Assembly (NCBI RefSeq): GCF_000425345.1
Contig: NZ_AUDG01000003.1
Coordinates: forward strand, 1 to 64,000
Origin: Rheinheimera baltica DSM 14885
GTDB taxonomy: Bacteria; Pseudomonadota; Gammaproteobacteria; Enterobacterales; Alteromonadaceae
DNA: 64,000 bases
Direction of reading: 5' to 3'
How positions within the stretch are numbered: the stretch's first letter is position 1; every line of letters begins with the position of its first letter. A program made the translations under genes and the position numbers. Shown here in pieces: positions 23,580-32,955 of this stretch. Under the pieces are notes generated by a model. The model was not told the DNA's origin, made no database searches, and was given only the letters and a program-made list of their open reading frames with translations.

Positions 23580-23602
23580 AGACGCAGCGTTGCTGCGTCT
23601 TA
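23580..23602. terminator. Hairpin between convergent GGDEF gene and luxS
   Basis: AAGACGCAGC-GTT-GCTGCGTCTT, 10-bp perfect stem between two convergent genes. It lacks a long T-run on either strand, so termination efficiency is uncertain. Confidence 0.7.
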
Positions 23603-23615
23603 TCTGTGGCAGGTA

Positions 23616-24125
23616 TTACAGTGTATTTAATATTTCAGCGGGCAATGCCAGTTCATCATTGCGGTTTACCCTAACACCCCGGTCAAGAATGTTCTTGGCA
23701 ATTTGCTTAGCTTCTTCTAGTGAGTGCATTTGTGCTGTGCCGCATTGATAGACGTTAAGTTCGGGAATATCGTTCTGGCTAGCGACATGCAGTACATCAT
23801 CCATGGCTGCCTGCCATGCTGTTGCTACCTGTTGCTCATCTGGTGTGCCAATTAAGCTCATATAAAAGCCAGTGCGACAGCCCATCGGCGAAATGTCGAT
23901 TATCTCTACATCTGCGCCGTTTAAATGGTCGCGCATAAAGCCGGCAAACAGGTGCTCCAGGGTATGAATACCCTTTTCCGACAGAATTTCTTCGTTTGGC
24001 ACACAAAAACGCAAATCAAATACGGTAATGGCGTCGCCTTTTGGTGTGTTCATCTTCTTAGCAACCCGCACAGCAGGTGCTTTCATAATGGTGTGGTCTA
24101 CAGTGAAACTATCTAATAATGGCAT
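23616..24125 (-). CDS. luxS: S-ribosylhomocysteine lyase LuxS
   Basis: 169 aa. Metal ligands H54 and H58 (HTLEH) and C128 (VYQCGT) are in the canonical positions, with the catalytic cysteine in RMG-type MGCRTGFYM. It cleaves S-ribosylhomocysteine to homocysteine and the AI-2 precursor DPD, part of the activated methyl cycle. It runs opposite to dnaK; the two share a 225-bp divergent region rich in hairpins. Its location beside a GGDEF signalling cluster may be chance. Confidence 0.98.
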   Translation of the reverse strand: MPLLDSFTVDHTIMKAPAVRVAKKMNTPKGDAITVFDLRFCVPNEEILSEKGIHTLEHLFAGFMRDHLNGADVEIIDISPMGCRTGFYMSLIGTPDEQQVATAWQAAMDDVLHVASQNDIPELNVYQCGTAQMHSLEEAKQIAKNILDRGVRVNRNDELALPAEILNTL

Positions 24126-24200
24126 AACTAAACCCTGTAATTAACGACGGTTGATAGCAGCTATTATAGTCAGGTCAGCTGTTATAAGTTAACCGCTTTC

Positions 24201-24243
24201 GCCGCTAAAAGCGGCAAATCACGGCTAAAGCATTGCTTTTAGC
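24201..24243. promoter_or_regulatory. Two adjacent palindromes between luxS and dnaK
   Basis: GCCGC-TAAAA-GCGGC (24201-24215) and a second near-palindrome, GCTAAAGCA-T-TGCTTTTAGC with one bulged base (24225-24243). They sit upstream of the dnaK heat-shock promoter and of luxS. They do not match CIRCE. Function unknown. Confidence 0.5.
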
Positions 24244-24272
24244 TATTAAAGTAATTTTTTTACTTGAATAAC

Positions 24273-24301
24273 CTTGAATGGATCAGGGCTAATCCCCATA
24301 A
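24273..24301 (+). promoter_or_regulatory. Sigma-32 heat-shock promoter of dnaK
   Basis: CTTGAA (24273-24278) and CCCCATAA (24294-24301) separated by 15 bp, 50 bp before the dnaK start. Confidence 0.9.
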
Positions 24302-24350
24302 ATGCTTCAACACAATTTGTAATTGTAAAGAATATAAGTGGAGAGCAGTT

Positions 24351-26264
24351 ATGGGCAGAATTATTGGTATTGACTTAGGTACAACTAACTCATGTGTAGC
24401 GGTGTTAGACGGCGATAAACCTCGCGTATTAGAAAACGCAGAGGGTACACGTACTACGCCATCTATTATTGCTTATGCTGAAGATGGCGAAGTATTAGTA
24501 GGTCAGCCAGCTAAGCGTCAGGCGGTAACCAACCCGAAAAATACCTTATTCGCGATTAAGCGTTTAATTGGTCGTCGCTTTGAAGATGAAGAAGTACAGC
24601 GTGATATTAAAATTATGCCTTACGCCATCGTTAAAGCTGATAATGGCGATGCCTGGGTTGAAGTTAAAGGTAAAAAGTTAGCTGCACCACAAATTTCAGC
24701 TGAAGTGCTGAAAAAGATGAAGAAAACAGCAGAAGATTTCTTAGGTGAAGCGGTAACAGCTGCAGTAATTACTGTACCGGCGTATTTCAACGATGCTCAG
24801 CGCCAAGCCACTAAAGATGCTGGCCGTATCGCGGGCTTAGACGTAAAACGTATTATCAACGAGCCAACAGCTGCTGCATTGGCTTATGGTATGGATAAAA
24901 AGAAAGGTGACACCAAGGTTGCAGTATATGACTTAGGTGGTGGTACTTTCGATATCTCTATCATTGAAATTGACGACGTTGACGGCGAACAAACCTTTGA
25001 AGTATTGGCCACTAACGGTGATACCCACTTAGGTGGTGAAGATTTTGATAACCGTTTGATAAATTATTTGGTAGAAGAATTTAAGAAAGAGCAGGGCATA
25101 GACCTGCGCAACGACCCGCTGGCGATGCAGCGCTTAAAAGAGTCTGCTGAGAAAGCCAAAATTGAGCTGTCTTCAGCGTCACAAACTGAAGTTAACCTGC
25201 CGTACATTACTGCAGATGCGTCTGGCCCGAAACACCTTAACATTAAAGTCACCCGCGCTAAGCTGGAATCTTTAGTGGAAGACTTAATTCAGCGTACTAT
25301 TGAGCCGCTGAAGCAAGCACTGAAAGATGCTGATTTAAGCGTTGGTGAAATCAACGATATTATTTTGGTTGGCGGTCAAACCCGCATGCCAAAAGTACAA
25401 GAAGCTGTAACAGCTTTCTTTGGCAAAGAGCCACGTAAAGACGTCAACCCGGATGAAGCGGTAGCAGTAGGTGCAGCCATTCAAGGTGCAGTACTTTCAG
25501 GTGATGTAAAAGATGTACTGTTACTTGACGTTACACCTCTGTCACTGGGTATTGAAACCATGGGCAGCGTAATGACGGCGCTGATTGAGAAAAATACCAC
25601 TATTCCGACTAAGAAGTCGCAAGTGTTCTCAACAGCAGAAGATAATCAGTCGGCAGTAACGATTCACGTTCTGCAAGGCGAACGTAAGCGTGCGTCTGAC
25701 AATAAGTCGTTGGGTCAGTTTAACTTAGAAGGTATTCGCGGCGGTCGTCGTGGCGAGCCACAAATTGAAGTGGTATTTGACCTGGATGCTGACGGTATTC
25801 TGCACGTGTCAGCGAAAGACAAAGACACGGGTAAAGAGCAGAAAATCACCATCAAAGCTAACTCGGGTTTAACCGATGAAGAGATTCAAGCTATGGTACG
25901 TGATGCCGAAGCCCATGCTGAAGACGATAAAAAGTTTGAAGAATTGGTACAAACCCGTAACCAGGCTGATGCGATGGTACATGCTACGCGCAAACAACTG
26001 GAAGAAGTGGGTGATAGCTTAGCGGCAAACGATAAAGAAGAGATTGAAACGGCAATTAAAGAGCTGGAAGCTGTGTTGAAAGGCAGTGATAAAGCTGTAA
26101 TTGACGAGAAGTCTCAAGCGCTTATCCAGGCTTCTCAGAAGCTGATGGAAGCGTCTCAGGCAAAAGCTCAACAGGGCGGAGACGCTGCAGATCAGCCACA
26201 AGCTGATGGTAATGATGATGTCGTTGATGCTGAGTTTGAAGAAGTTAAAGACGACAAAAAATAA
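24351..26264 (+). CDS. dnaK: Chaperone DnaK (Hsp70)
   Basis: 637 aa from ATG 24351, preceded by GGAGAG; an upstream in-frame start at 24264 lies inside the heat-shock promoter and is rejected. [14 protein letters not shown] and [16 protein letters not shown] form the phosphate loops of the ATPase domain (1-385), followed by the linker [10 protein letters not shown], the substrate-binding domain and the helical lid. The C-terminus ends in EEVKDDKK, close to the EEVKD motif common in bacterial DnaK. It folds and refolds proteins with DnaJ (next gene) and GrpE (encoded 10.7 kb upstream). Confidence 0.99.
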   Translation: MGRIIGIDLGTTNSCVAVLDGDKPRVLENAEGTRTTPSIIAYAEDGEVLVGQPAKRQAVTNPKNTLFAIKRLIGRRFEDEEVQRDIKIMPYAIVKADNGDAWVEVKGKKLAAPQISAEVLKKMKKTAEDFLGEAVTAAVITVPAYFNDAQRQATKDAGRIAGLDVKRIINEPTAAALAYGMDKKKGDTKVAVYDLGGGTFDISIIEIDDVDGEQTFEVLATNGDTHLGGEDFDNRLINYLVEEFKKEQGIDLRNDPLAMQRLKESAEKAKIELSSASQTEVNLPYITADASGPKHLNIKVTRAKLESLVEDLIQRTIEPLKQALKDADLSVGEINDIILVGGQTRMPKVQEAVTAFFGKEPRKDVNPDEAVAVGAAIQGAVLSGDVKDVLLLDVTPLSLGIETMGSVMTALIEKNTTIPTKKSQVFSTAEDNQSAVTIHVLQGERKRASDNKSLGQFNLEGIRGGRRGEPQIEVVFDLDADGILHVSAKDKDTGKEQKITIKANSGLTDEEIQAMVRDAEAHAEDDKKFEELVQTRNQADAMVHATRKQLEEVGDSLAANDKEEIETAIKELEAVLKGSDKAVIDEKSQALIQASQKLMEASQAKAQQGGDAADQPQADGNDDVVDAEFEEVKDDKK

Positions 26265-26279
26265 GTTTGGTTTAACCCA

Positions 26280-26303
26280 GGCTGCAGTATACTGCAGCCT
26301 TTT
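26280..26303 (+). terminator. Hairpin in the dnaK-dnaJ gap
   Basis: GGCTGCAGTATACTGCAGCC (26280-26299) is a perfect palindromic stem-loop followed by TTTT. A partial terminator here would lower dnaJ expression relative to dnaK. Confidence 0.75.
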
Positions 26304-26329
26304 ACGTTGAGAAACACTGAGCGAGAAGT

Positions 26330-27466
26330 ATGTCCAAGCGTGACTATTATGAAGTACTAGGTGTTGCTAAAAGCGCCGACGATAAAGACATCAAAAAGGC
26401 TTATAAACGCCTCGCCATGAAATTTCACCCGGATCGTACTCAGGGTGATAAAGCTATGGAAGAGAAGTTTAAAGAAGTCCAGGAAGCCTATGAGGTGTTG
26501 TCGGATGAGCAGAAGCGTGCAGCCTATGACCGTTATGGCCATGCCGGAGTAGATCCTAACCGCGGCGCAGGCGGCGGTGCCGGTGGTGCTGATTTCGGTG
26601 ATATTTTCGGCGATGTATTCGGTGATATTTTCGGTGGCGGCGGTGGACGTCGTGGCCAATCTCGAGCCCAGCGTGGTTCAGATTTACGCTACAACCTTGA
26701 GATGAGCCTGGAAGACGCCGTTCGTGGCAAGTCGGTAGATATTAAAGTACCGACTATGGTTGGTTGTGATAGCTGTGATGGTTCAGGTGCCAAAAAAGGC
26801 ACATCAGCTAAGTCTTGTCCAACGTGTCATGGTGCCGGTCAGGTTACGATGCGTCAGGGCTTCTTTGCTGTACAGCAAACCTGTCCAACCTGTAGTGGCC
26901 GCGGTAAAATCATCCCGGATCCTTGCAGCAAGTGCCATGGCGAAGGCCGTATAGAGAAAACCAAAACGTTGTCGGTGAAAATTCCAGCCGGCGTAGATAC
27001 TGGTGATCGTATTCGCCTAACCGGTGAAGGTGAAGCCGGTATGCATGGTGCACCAGCGGGTGATCTTTATGTGCAGGTACATGTTAAAGAGCATCCTATT
27101 TTTGTGCGTGATGGTAATAACCTTTACTGTGATGTGCCGCTGAGTTTTACTACCGCAGCGCTTGGGGGCGAAATTGACGTACCCACACTGGATGGCCGCG
27201 TTAAACTTAAAATCCCTGCTGAAACGCAAACAGAGAAAATGTTCCGTTTACGGGGTAAAGGTGTTAAGTCTGTGCGTGGTGGTGGTGTTGGAGACTTAGT
27301 TTGTAAGGTCGTGATTGAAACACCGGTCAATTTAAGCGATAAGCAAAAAGACTTACTGCGACAGCTTGATGACACTATGGCGGGTGATGGTGAGGCCAAA
27401 CATCGGCCAAAATCTAAAGGGTTCTTCGATGGTGTGAAGAAGTTTTTTGATGACTTAACCAGTTAA
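26330..27466 (+). CDS. dnaJ: Co-chaperone DnaJ (Hsp40)
   Basis: 378 aa. J domain (1-70) with HPD at residues 33-35 ([10 protein letters not shown]), a G/F-rich linker ([20 protein letters not shown]), the zinc-binding domain with four CxxCxGxG-type repeats ([32 protein letters not shown]), and the C-terminal substrate domain. It stimulates the ATPase of DnaK. It is 65 bp downstream of dnaK and shares its heat-shock promoter. Confidence 0.99.
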   Translation: MSKRDYYEVLGVAKSADDKDIKKAYKRLAMKFHPDRTQGDKAMEEKFKEVQEAYEVLSDEQKRAAYDRYGHAGVDPNRGAGGGAGGADFGDIFGDVFGDIFGGGGGRRGQSRAQRGSDLRYNLEMSLEDAVRGKSVDIKVPTMVGCDSCDGSGAKKGTSAKSCPTCHGAGQVTMRQGFFAVQQTCPTCSGRGKIIPDPCSKCHGEGRIEKTKTLSVKIPAGVDTGDRIRLTGEGEAGMHGAPAGDLYVQVHVKEHPIFVRDGNNLYCDVPLSFTTAALGGEIDVPTLDGRVKLKIPAETQTEKMFRLRGKGVKSVRGGGVGDLVCKVVIETPVNLSDKQKDLLRQLDDTMAGDGEAKHRPKSKGFFDGVKKFFDDLTS

Positions 27467-27475
27467 CTGCAAATG

Positions 27476-27507
27476 AAAAAGCCACCTGCGGGTGGTTTTT
27501 TGTTTTT
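27476..27507 (+). terminator. Rho-independent terminator after dnaJ
   Basis: CCACC-TGC-GGGTGG type stem preceded by A-run and followed by TTTTTTGTTTTTT. Confidence 0.85.
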
Positions 27508-27573
27508 TCGGGGATACAATAAAGTGGTGCTGACATATGTTTACCCGCTTTGGTCACAAATAAGGATATATTC

Positions 27574-28374
27574 ATGTTGAAAAAGTTGTTTATTACCGCG
27601 ACCTGCGCTCTCGTTATTGCTGCCTGTGCGCAGTCCCCTACTGGCAGACGCCAGATTATGCTGTTTAATGACGCTGATTTAAGCAAAATGGGTGCACAAA
27701 CCTTCGACAGTATGAAAGCTGAAGTCCCTATTTCTAAAGACGCAAAAACCAATAATTATGTGCAGTGTGTGGCCAACAGTTTGTTGGCCGTTACGCCGGA
27801 GAATGTTCGTGCACAAAGCTGGGAAATCGTGGTGTTTGAATCCGATCAGGTAAATGCCTTTGCGTTGCCGGGCGGTAAAATTGGTGTTTACACTGGTTTG
27901 TTAAAAGTGGCAGAAAATAAAGATCAACTGGCTGCTGTGGTGGGTCATGAAATTGGCCACGTCATCGCAGGTCACAGCAATGAGCGATTATCCACTAATC
28001 AGGCAATTCAGACGGCAATGTCGTTGGGCGATGCCGGTATGAAAGCCTATGGTGTTAAATACCAGCAGGAAATTATGGCATTGATTGGTGCCGGTTCTCA
28101 ATTTGGTATTGTGTTGCCATTTAGCCGGGCGCACGAGTCTGAGTCTGACATTATTGGCTTAGACTTAATGGCCCGAGCCGGTTTTGAACCACGTCAAGCG
28201 GTTAATTTGTGGCAAAATATGGCTGCTCAAGGCAGTGGTGGTACGCCAGAGTTTATGTCTACCCACCCGGCACCAGATACCCGTATCCGTGAGTTGCGAG
28301 AGAAACTGCCTGAAGCTATGAAAACATTTAATGAACGCAAAGCCGCGTCAGCACTGCCTAAATGTAGATTATGA
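27574..28374 (+). CDS. M48-family metalloprotease lipoprotein (LoiP/YcaL-like)
   Basis: 266 aa from ATG 27574; the upstream GTG at 27550 would destroy the signal peptide. A lipoprotein signal ends in VIAAC with lipidated C18, immediately followed by AQSPTGRRQ. The Zn-binding motif H125-E126-IG-H129 (VVGHEIGHVIAGHS) and the third ligand region (SRAHESESDIIGLDLMARAG) define peptidase M48. It is probably a periplasmic face, outer-membrane-anchored protease involved in envelope protein quality control, a fitting neighbour to dnaKJ although it has its own terminator-separated transcript. Confidence 0.92.
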   Translation: MLKKLFITATCALVIAACAQSPTGRRQIMLFNDADLSKMGAQTFDSMKAEVPISKDAKTNNYVQCVANSLLAVTPENVRAQSWEIVVFESDQVNAFALPGGKIGVYTGLLKVAENKDQLAAVVGHEIGHVIAGHSNERLSTNQAIQTAMSLGDAGMKAYGVKYQQEIMALIGAGSQFGIVLPFSRAHESESDIIGLDLMARAGFEPRQAVNLWQNMAAQGSGGTPEFMSTHPAPDTRIRELREKLPEAMKTFNERKAASALPKCRL

Positions 28375-28391
28375 ACGGTTAACGTATTTTG

Positions 28392-28432
28392 CACATTACC
28401 GCATAACAGCTACCTCGTTATACGGTAATGTG
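28392..28432. terminator. Long hairpin between convergent M48 gene and antiporter gene
   Basis: CACATTACCG (28392-28401) pairs with CGGTAATGTG (28423-28432), with more pairing inside (ATAAC/GTTAT). No T-run, but the position between convergent genes suggests a transcript end. Confidence 0.65.
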
Positions 28433-28469
28433 ATAACGCCAAACTGTTCCGTCCAGCTATCCCGTCAAA

Positions 28470-29789
28470 CTAAGGCGTTGTGGTTTTACGTAACAACACG
28501 ACCAACACGGCTACCAGTAACAGCAGCAGACAATAGTAACTTTGGCTAACGACTTGCCAGGGTGAAATACCAAAACTGGCCCCTAACAGTAGCGCTTGCG
28601 CACCGTAGGGAACTAAACCCTGACTGATACAGGCGAAAATATCCAGTAAGCTGGCGCTACGCCGGGGTGTAATGTGATGCTGTTGCGCCAGCGTTTTAGC
28701 CACGTCACCGGTAAGCACAATCGCAACAGTGTTATTGGCTATACAGAGGTTACTGATAAATGCCAACGCGGCTATGGCTAGTTGTTGTGCTTTATTACCT
28801 GCCAGCTGGAGCTTGTTGGCGATACGTTGAATGTTGTCGGCTATCCATTGTAAGCCTCCTTGCTGCTTAATAAACTCACTTAACGCACTTACCAGCATCG
28901 CCAGTAAGAATATCTCCTGTACATTAGCGAAACCTGTCGCGATATCTTTGCCCAAATTTGCGATGGCATAATCGGCAAATACTGCACCTTGTAATGCGGC
29001 TAAGACGATTCCCAGCAACAGCACAACAAAGACGTTTAAACCCATAACGGCAAACACTAATATTGCCGCATAAGGCAACACCCCGGTCCAGTTTACCGCG
29101 TTTGTTTGCACTTGCGCACTGTCACCGGCCCACACTACATACAGTAACAATGTGAGCAGTGCTGCGGGTAGAGCAATGTTAATATTTTCTCGAAATTTAT
29201 CTGCCATCTGTGCGCCTTGTGTCCGGGTAGAGGCGATGGTGGTATCGGAAATAATAGATAAGTTGTCACCAAACATGGCGCCGCTTAACAGCACACCGGC
29301 AACTAACGCCGGTTCCAGGTCTGCTTGATTGGACAGACCCACAGCGATGGGGGCTAAAGCGCCAATGGTGCCCATAGAAGTACCCATAGCCGTGGAAATG
29401 AGCGCGGCAATCACGAACAAGCCAGGCAATAACCAGGGGGCAGGCACTAAACTCAGGCCGGCATTAACAGCCGCATCCACACCACCGGTTGCTGTAGCAA
29501 CACTAGCAAAAGCACCTGCTAACAGGTAAATAATGCACATGGTGATAATATTGCTGTTCCCAGCGCCTTTAATCATTACATCGATCGATTGTTGTAACGG
29601 CGCTTTATGTAACCAGATTGCAAGCATAAGTGCTGGAATAATCGCCACATGCCCCGGTAGCTGATAAAAAGCATACGCTACGTCCTGGCTATGTAAATAC
29701 AAGCCGGTCCCCAGAAATAACGCGACAAAAAAGAGCAGCGGCAACAACGAGCGTTTTGCGCCAATTGGTGTCGAAGAATGTGAATTCAT
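28470..29789 (-). CDS. NhaC-type Na+/H+ antiporter family membrane transporter
   Basis: 439 aa with about 10-12 hydrophobic helices. Conserved segments include GTSMGTIGALAPIAVGLSNQ, VLLSGAMFGDNLSIISDTTI and FISNLCIANNTVAIVLTGDV, typical of the NhaC superfamily (YuiF/MalF-like members). The family exchanges Na+ for H+, in some members coupled to organic acids such as malate and lactate; the actual substrate cannot be read from sequence. It is divergent from the LplT-PlsC gene. Confidence 0.82.
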   Translation of the reverse strand: MNSHSSTPIGAKRSLLPLLFFVALFLGTGLYLHSQDVAYAFYQLPGHVAIIPALMLAIWLHKAPLQQSIDVMIKGAGNSNIITMCIIYLLAGAFASVATATGGVDAAVNAGLSLVPAPWLLPGLFVIAALISTAMGTSMGTIGALAPIAVGLSNQADLEPALVAGVLLSGAMFGDNLSIISDTTIASTRTQGAQMADKFRENINIALPAALLTLLLYVVWAGDSAQVQTNAVNWTGVLPYAAILVFAVMGLNVFVVLLLGIVLAALQGAVFADYAIANLGKDIATGFANVQEIFLLAMLVSALSEFIKQQGGLQWIADNIQRIANKLQLAGNKAQQLAIAALAFISNLCIANNTVAIVLTGDVAKTLAQQHHITPRRSASLLDIFACISQGLVPYGAQALLLGASFGISPWQVVSQSYYCLLLLLVAVLVVLLRKTTTP

Positions 29790-29961
29790 AGTATTACCTT
29801 TTCAGTAAACAGACGGCCTGGCCATCTTAATAGCTGCGCAATATATAGATGGCTAGATGGCCTGTCAATTTGCGCAGATTATTTTCTCTGCTGGTATAAG
29901 CTACCTGAGTTGATTATGCTGGCAACTTATTTATTTGGCTGCTTTTTTCGCTGGAGTGTCT

Positions 29962-31848
29962 ATGTCAGCTAACCGGTTAATCTACTCGCGGCGCTTTTTG
30001 CCGTTTTTTCTTACTCAGGCGTTCGGCGCCTTTAACGACAATGTATTTAAAAATGCGCTGATGTTAATGCTGGCGTTTACTGCTGCTAATGCGCTGCCAT
30101 GGGACACGGACTTAACCATGAACTTAGCTGCCGGGCTGTTTATATTGCCTTTTCTATTGTTCTCTGCAACGGCTGGCACCCTGGCCGATGCCATGTGTAA
30201 AACAAAGCTTATCCGTGCGCTAAAGCTATTAGAAATCGGCTTAATGCTGTTAGCGGGGGCGGCTTTTTACTATGAGCAATATTTGTTGCTATTGGGGGTG
30301 CTGTTTTTAATGGGCAGCCAGTCTGCTTTTTTTGGTCCGGTAAAATACGCCATATTACCGCAGTTGTTGGATGACAAAACCTTATTAAGCGGCAATGCCT
30401 GGGTAGAGATGGGTACCTTTGTCGCCATTTTACTTGGCACTATAGTGGGTGGTTTGTTGGTTGGTGTTGCTAATGCACCGATCTGGATTGGGGCTGTTGT
30501 TATTGTATTTTCTGTATTGGGTTACCTTGTCAGCCGCAATATTCCGTTGGTTGGTGAAGTGCATCAAGCGGATCCGTTCAAATTTGCACCGTGGCAGCAA
30601 ACAAAGGCAGCGGTTAGCATCAGTTATCAAAACCGTACTTTGTATCTGTCGATTATGGCAATTAGCTGGTTTTGGTTTTTGGGCGCGGGCTATTTGACGC
30701 AGTTCCCTAATTTTGCCAAGACGGTTTTGGGCGGCGACAATACGGTCGTTACGGCGTTGCTGGTGGCTTTTTCCGTTGGAGTAGGCGCAGGTTCAATGCT
30801 GTGTGAACGCTTATCTGGCGATAAGGTTGAACTGGGGATTGTGCCAGTTGGGGCCTTAGGGTTAACCATATTTGGTATCAGTCTGTTTTTTAGCAGCCCC
30901 GCCAGTATAACAACAGAATTGTTATCGCTGTCGCAATTTTTGGCAACCGGCCTCGGCTGGAAAGTGCTGTTTGATTTGTTGTTTATTGGCATATTTGGCG
31001 GCTTGTTTATTGTGCCTCTATATGCGTTGTTACAACAACGAGCCGAACCGCAGCAACGGGCCAGGGTGATTGCTGCCAATAATATTTTTAATGCGCTGTT
31101 TATGGTGGTAAGCGCGTTAGCCGGTATCTTATTTTTAAGTGTATTAGATTTAGCTATCCCGGAATACTTTCTGGTGCTGGCCATTATGAATGCGGTTATT
31201 GCAATCTACGTATTCAGCCAGGTGCCAGAGTTTGCGGTGCGTTTTGTCATTTATTTGCTGAGCCATACTATGTACCGGGTAACTAGCCGCGGGCTGGAGC
31301 ATATTCCGGCAGAAGGGGCGGCAGTGCTGGTTGCAAACCATGTTAGTTATGTCGATGCATTGCTAATAGGAGGGGCCGTGCGTCGGCCAGTTCGCTTTGT
31401 GATGGAAAAAGCCATTTATGATTTACCTGTAGCCAATTGGTTGTTTAAAGCTGCGCGTACTATTCCGATTTGTAGTAAGCAAAAAAATGAAGTCGTATAT
31501 GAAGCTGCATTTGTTGCTATAAAGCGTGAGCTAGACGCTGGAAACCTGGTCTGTATTTTTCCAGAAGGGCGTTTAACCAAAACCGGCGAGATAGATAGCT
31601 TTCGCCCGGGAATAGAACGTATTTTAGCGGAAACGCCGGTACCCGTAGTTCCAATGGCGTTACAAGGGTTGTGGGGGTCGTTTTTTAGCCATCACGGCAG
31701 TGGGGCATTTAAATTCAAAGGTCGGCTCTGGTCAAAAGTTGGTCTTGTTGCGAATGCAGCCATAGCTGCAGAGGTCGCCAATGCAATGACGTTGGAGCAA
31801 GAAGTCCGCCAACTCTATCAAGACAGTGTCGAGAGCAAACGCGTCTAA
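29962..31848 (+). CDS. LplT-like MFS transporter fused to PlsC-type acyltransferase
   Basis: 628 aa from ATG 29962, with TGGAG ahead; an in-frame upstream start at 29935 has no SD. Residues 1-410 form a 12-helix MFS transporter like LplT (lysophospholipid flippase), starting RFLPFFLTQAFGAFNDNVFK. Residues 430-628 are a PlsC domain with the HX4D motif NHVSYVD and FPEGRLTKTGE. In E. coli LplT and the Aas acyltransferase-ligase are separate; in many proteobacteria they are fused, often with an AMP-ligase domain that is absent here. Likely function is inner-membrane lysophospholipid import and re-acylation. Confidence 0.88.
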   Translation: MSANRLIYSRRFLPFFLTQAFGAFNDNVFKNALMLMLAFTAANALPWDTDLTMNLAAGLFILPFLLFSATAGTLADAMCKTKLIRALKLLEIGLMLLAGAAFYYEQYLLLLGVLFLMGSQSAFFGPVKYAILPQLLDDKTLLSGNAWVEMGTFVAILLGTIVGGLLVGVANAPIWIGAVVIVFSVLGYLVSRNIPLVGEVHQADPFKFAPWQQTKAAVSISYQNRTLYLSIMAISWFWFLGAGYLTQFPNFAKTVLGGDNTVVTALLVAFSVGVGAGSMLCERLSGDKVELGIVPVGALGLTIFGISLFFSSPASITTELLSLSQFLATGLGWKVLFDLLFIGIFGGLFIVPLYALLQQRAEPQQRARVIAANNIFNALFMVVSALAGILFLSVLDLAIPEYFLVLAIMNAVIAIYVFSQVPEFAVRFVIYLLSHTMYRVTSRGLEHIPAEGAAVLVANHVSYVDALLIGGAVRRPVRFVMEKAIYDLPVANWLFKAARTIPICSKQKNEVVYEAAFVAIKRELDAGNLVCIFPEGRLTKTGEIDSFRPGIERILAETPVPVVPMALQGLWGSFFSHHGSGAFKFKGRLWSKVGLVANAAIAAEVANAMTLEQEVRQLYQDSVESKRV

Positions 31849-31897
31849 ACAAAGCTTATTATTTAGCTATAAAGATGGCTATTTCTCTTCCTACCGC

Positions 31898-31924
31898 AGG
31901 CGGCTTTTGCTTTAATAGCCGCCT
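31898..31924 (+). terminator. Hairpin between lplT-plsC and dapB
   Basis: AGGCGGCT (31898-31905) pairs with AGCCGCCT (31917-31924), followed by a T-rich stretch. Likely terminator just before dapB. Confidence 0.65.
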
Positions 31925-31948
31925 CTGAATTTTATAAAGAGTTTTACT

Positions 31949-32758
31949 ATGGCCACTATCGGAATTTTTGGTGCTAACGGCCGTATGGGGCGTGCATTAA
32001 TCACTGTTGCCAAAGAGCAGCAGCTTAATTTGACCGCTGCTACGGTGCGGGCAGGTTCTGAACTTATAGGCGTTGATGCTGGCGAACTAGCTGGCGTTGG
32101 TAAATATGATGTAGCTCTGAAACAAACCAACCAGAACAGCGTAAGTTTGGCCGACGTTTGGGTCGATTTTACCATGCCAGAACCAATGCTTGCGCACCTT
32201 GAGCTTGCTGTAACAGCCAAAAAAGCTATGGTTATTGGTGTTACCGGCTTAACTGACGCGCAATATGCTAAGGTACAGCAGGCTAGCCAGCATATTCCGA
32301 TTGTTTGGGCACCTAATATGAGTGTTGGTGTGAACTTGTTGCTGCATTTGGTGCAAACAGCCGCCAAGGTAATGGGACAAACCGCTGATATTGAGGTTAT
32401 AGAAGCGCACCATCGCTTCAAGAAAGATGCGCCATCAGGCACCGCAATGGCCATTGGCACGAGCATTGCCAAAGCGCTTGATCGCAATCTAGCTGACGTT
32501 GCAGTTTATGGTCGTGAAGGGTTTACTGGAGAACGTGAGCAGCAAACAATAGGCTTTGCTACCGTACGTGGCGGCGATATTATTGGTGACCATACTGCCT
32601 TATTCGCAGATTTAGGCGAAAGACTGGAAATTACACACAAAGCTTCAAGCCGAAACACCTTTGCGCAAGGCGCACTGCGTGCTGCTCAGTGGTTACAAAA
32701 TAAACCGGCAGGACTTTATACTATGCAACAAGTGTTAGGTTTGGCTGATTTAAGCTAG
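31949..32758 (+). CDS. dapB: 4-hydroxy-tetrahydrodipicolinate reductase DapB
   Basis: 269 aa. N-terminal Rossmann fold with IGIFGANGRMGRALIT, the GVTGLTDAQ loop, and the catalytic E/H-rich substrate site EAHHRFKKDAPSGTA. The C-terminal tetramerisation region ends the protein. It reduces HTPA to tetrahydrodipicolinate in lysine and diaminopimelate synthesis. The dnaJ-dapB-carA-carB-greA order is conserved in Shewanella and Pseudomonas relatives. Confidence 0.98.
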   Translation: MATIGIFGANGRMGRALITVAKEQQLNLTAATVRAGSELIGVDAGELAGVGKYDVALKQTNQNSVSLADVWVDFTMPEPMLAHLELAVTAKKAMVIGVTGLTDAQYAKVQQASQHIPIVWAPNMSVGVNLLLHLVQTAAKVMGQTADIEVIEAHHRFKKDAPSGTAMAIGTSIAKALDRNLADVAVYGREGFTGEREQQTIGFATVRGGDIIGDHTALFADLGERLEITHKASSRNTFAQGALRAAQWLQNKPAGLYTMQQVLGLADLS

Positions 32759-32860
32759 TCTTTTGCCTTATTAAGGATGAAATTACGCTTAACTTGCCAT
32801 TTGTGATAAATATCAAAAAAAGCATAGCTAATTCTGTGCTTATCGCCTAAAATAGTCAGG

Positions 32861-32875
32861 TTTGCCTAAGGCAAA
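32861..32875. promoter_or_regulatory. Perfect palindrome in the carA upstream region
   Basis: TTTGCC-TAA-GGCAAA, a perfect 15-bp palindrome between dapB and carA, upstream of the leader hairpin. It could be an operator or RNA hairpin; no known consensus (ArgR, PurR) is matched. Confidence 0.4.
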
Positions 32876-32897
32876 TCCGGGTATCACATTTTGGGTC

Positions 32898-32938
32898 AAA
32901 ACGGGTTGTAAAACAGTGTCAGTTTTCGCCCGTTTTTT
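32898..32938 (+). terminator. Attenuator-like terminator in the carA leader
   Basis: AAAACGGG (32898-32905) pairs with CCCGTTTT (32929-32936), and an inner stem AAAAC (32910-32914) pairs with GTTTT (32922-32926). A T-run follows. The hairpin ends only 8 bp before the carA Shine-Dalgarno, leaving no room for a promoter downstream, so transcripts entering carA must read through it. Confidence 0.7.
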
Positions 32939-32955
32939 GCTGTTTGGAGGTTATC

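Noticed and set aside
24264-24350. N-terminal extension of DnaK
   Set aside because: It overlaps the sigma-32 promoter and is absent from the conserved DnaK start [11 protein letters not shown].
24126-24350. CIRCE element before dnaK
   Set aside because: The palindromes present do not match TTAGCACTC-N9-GAGTGCTAA.
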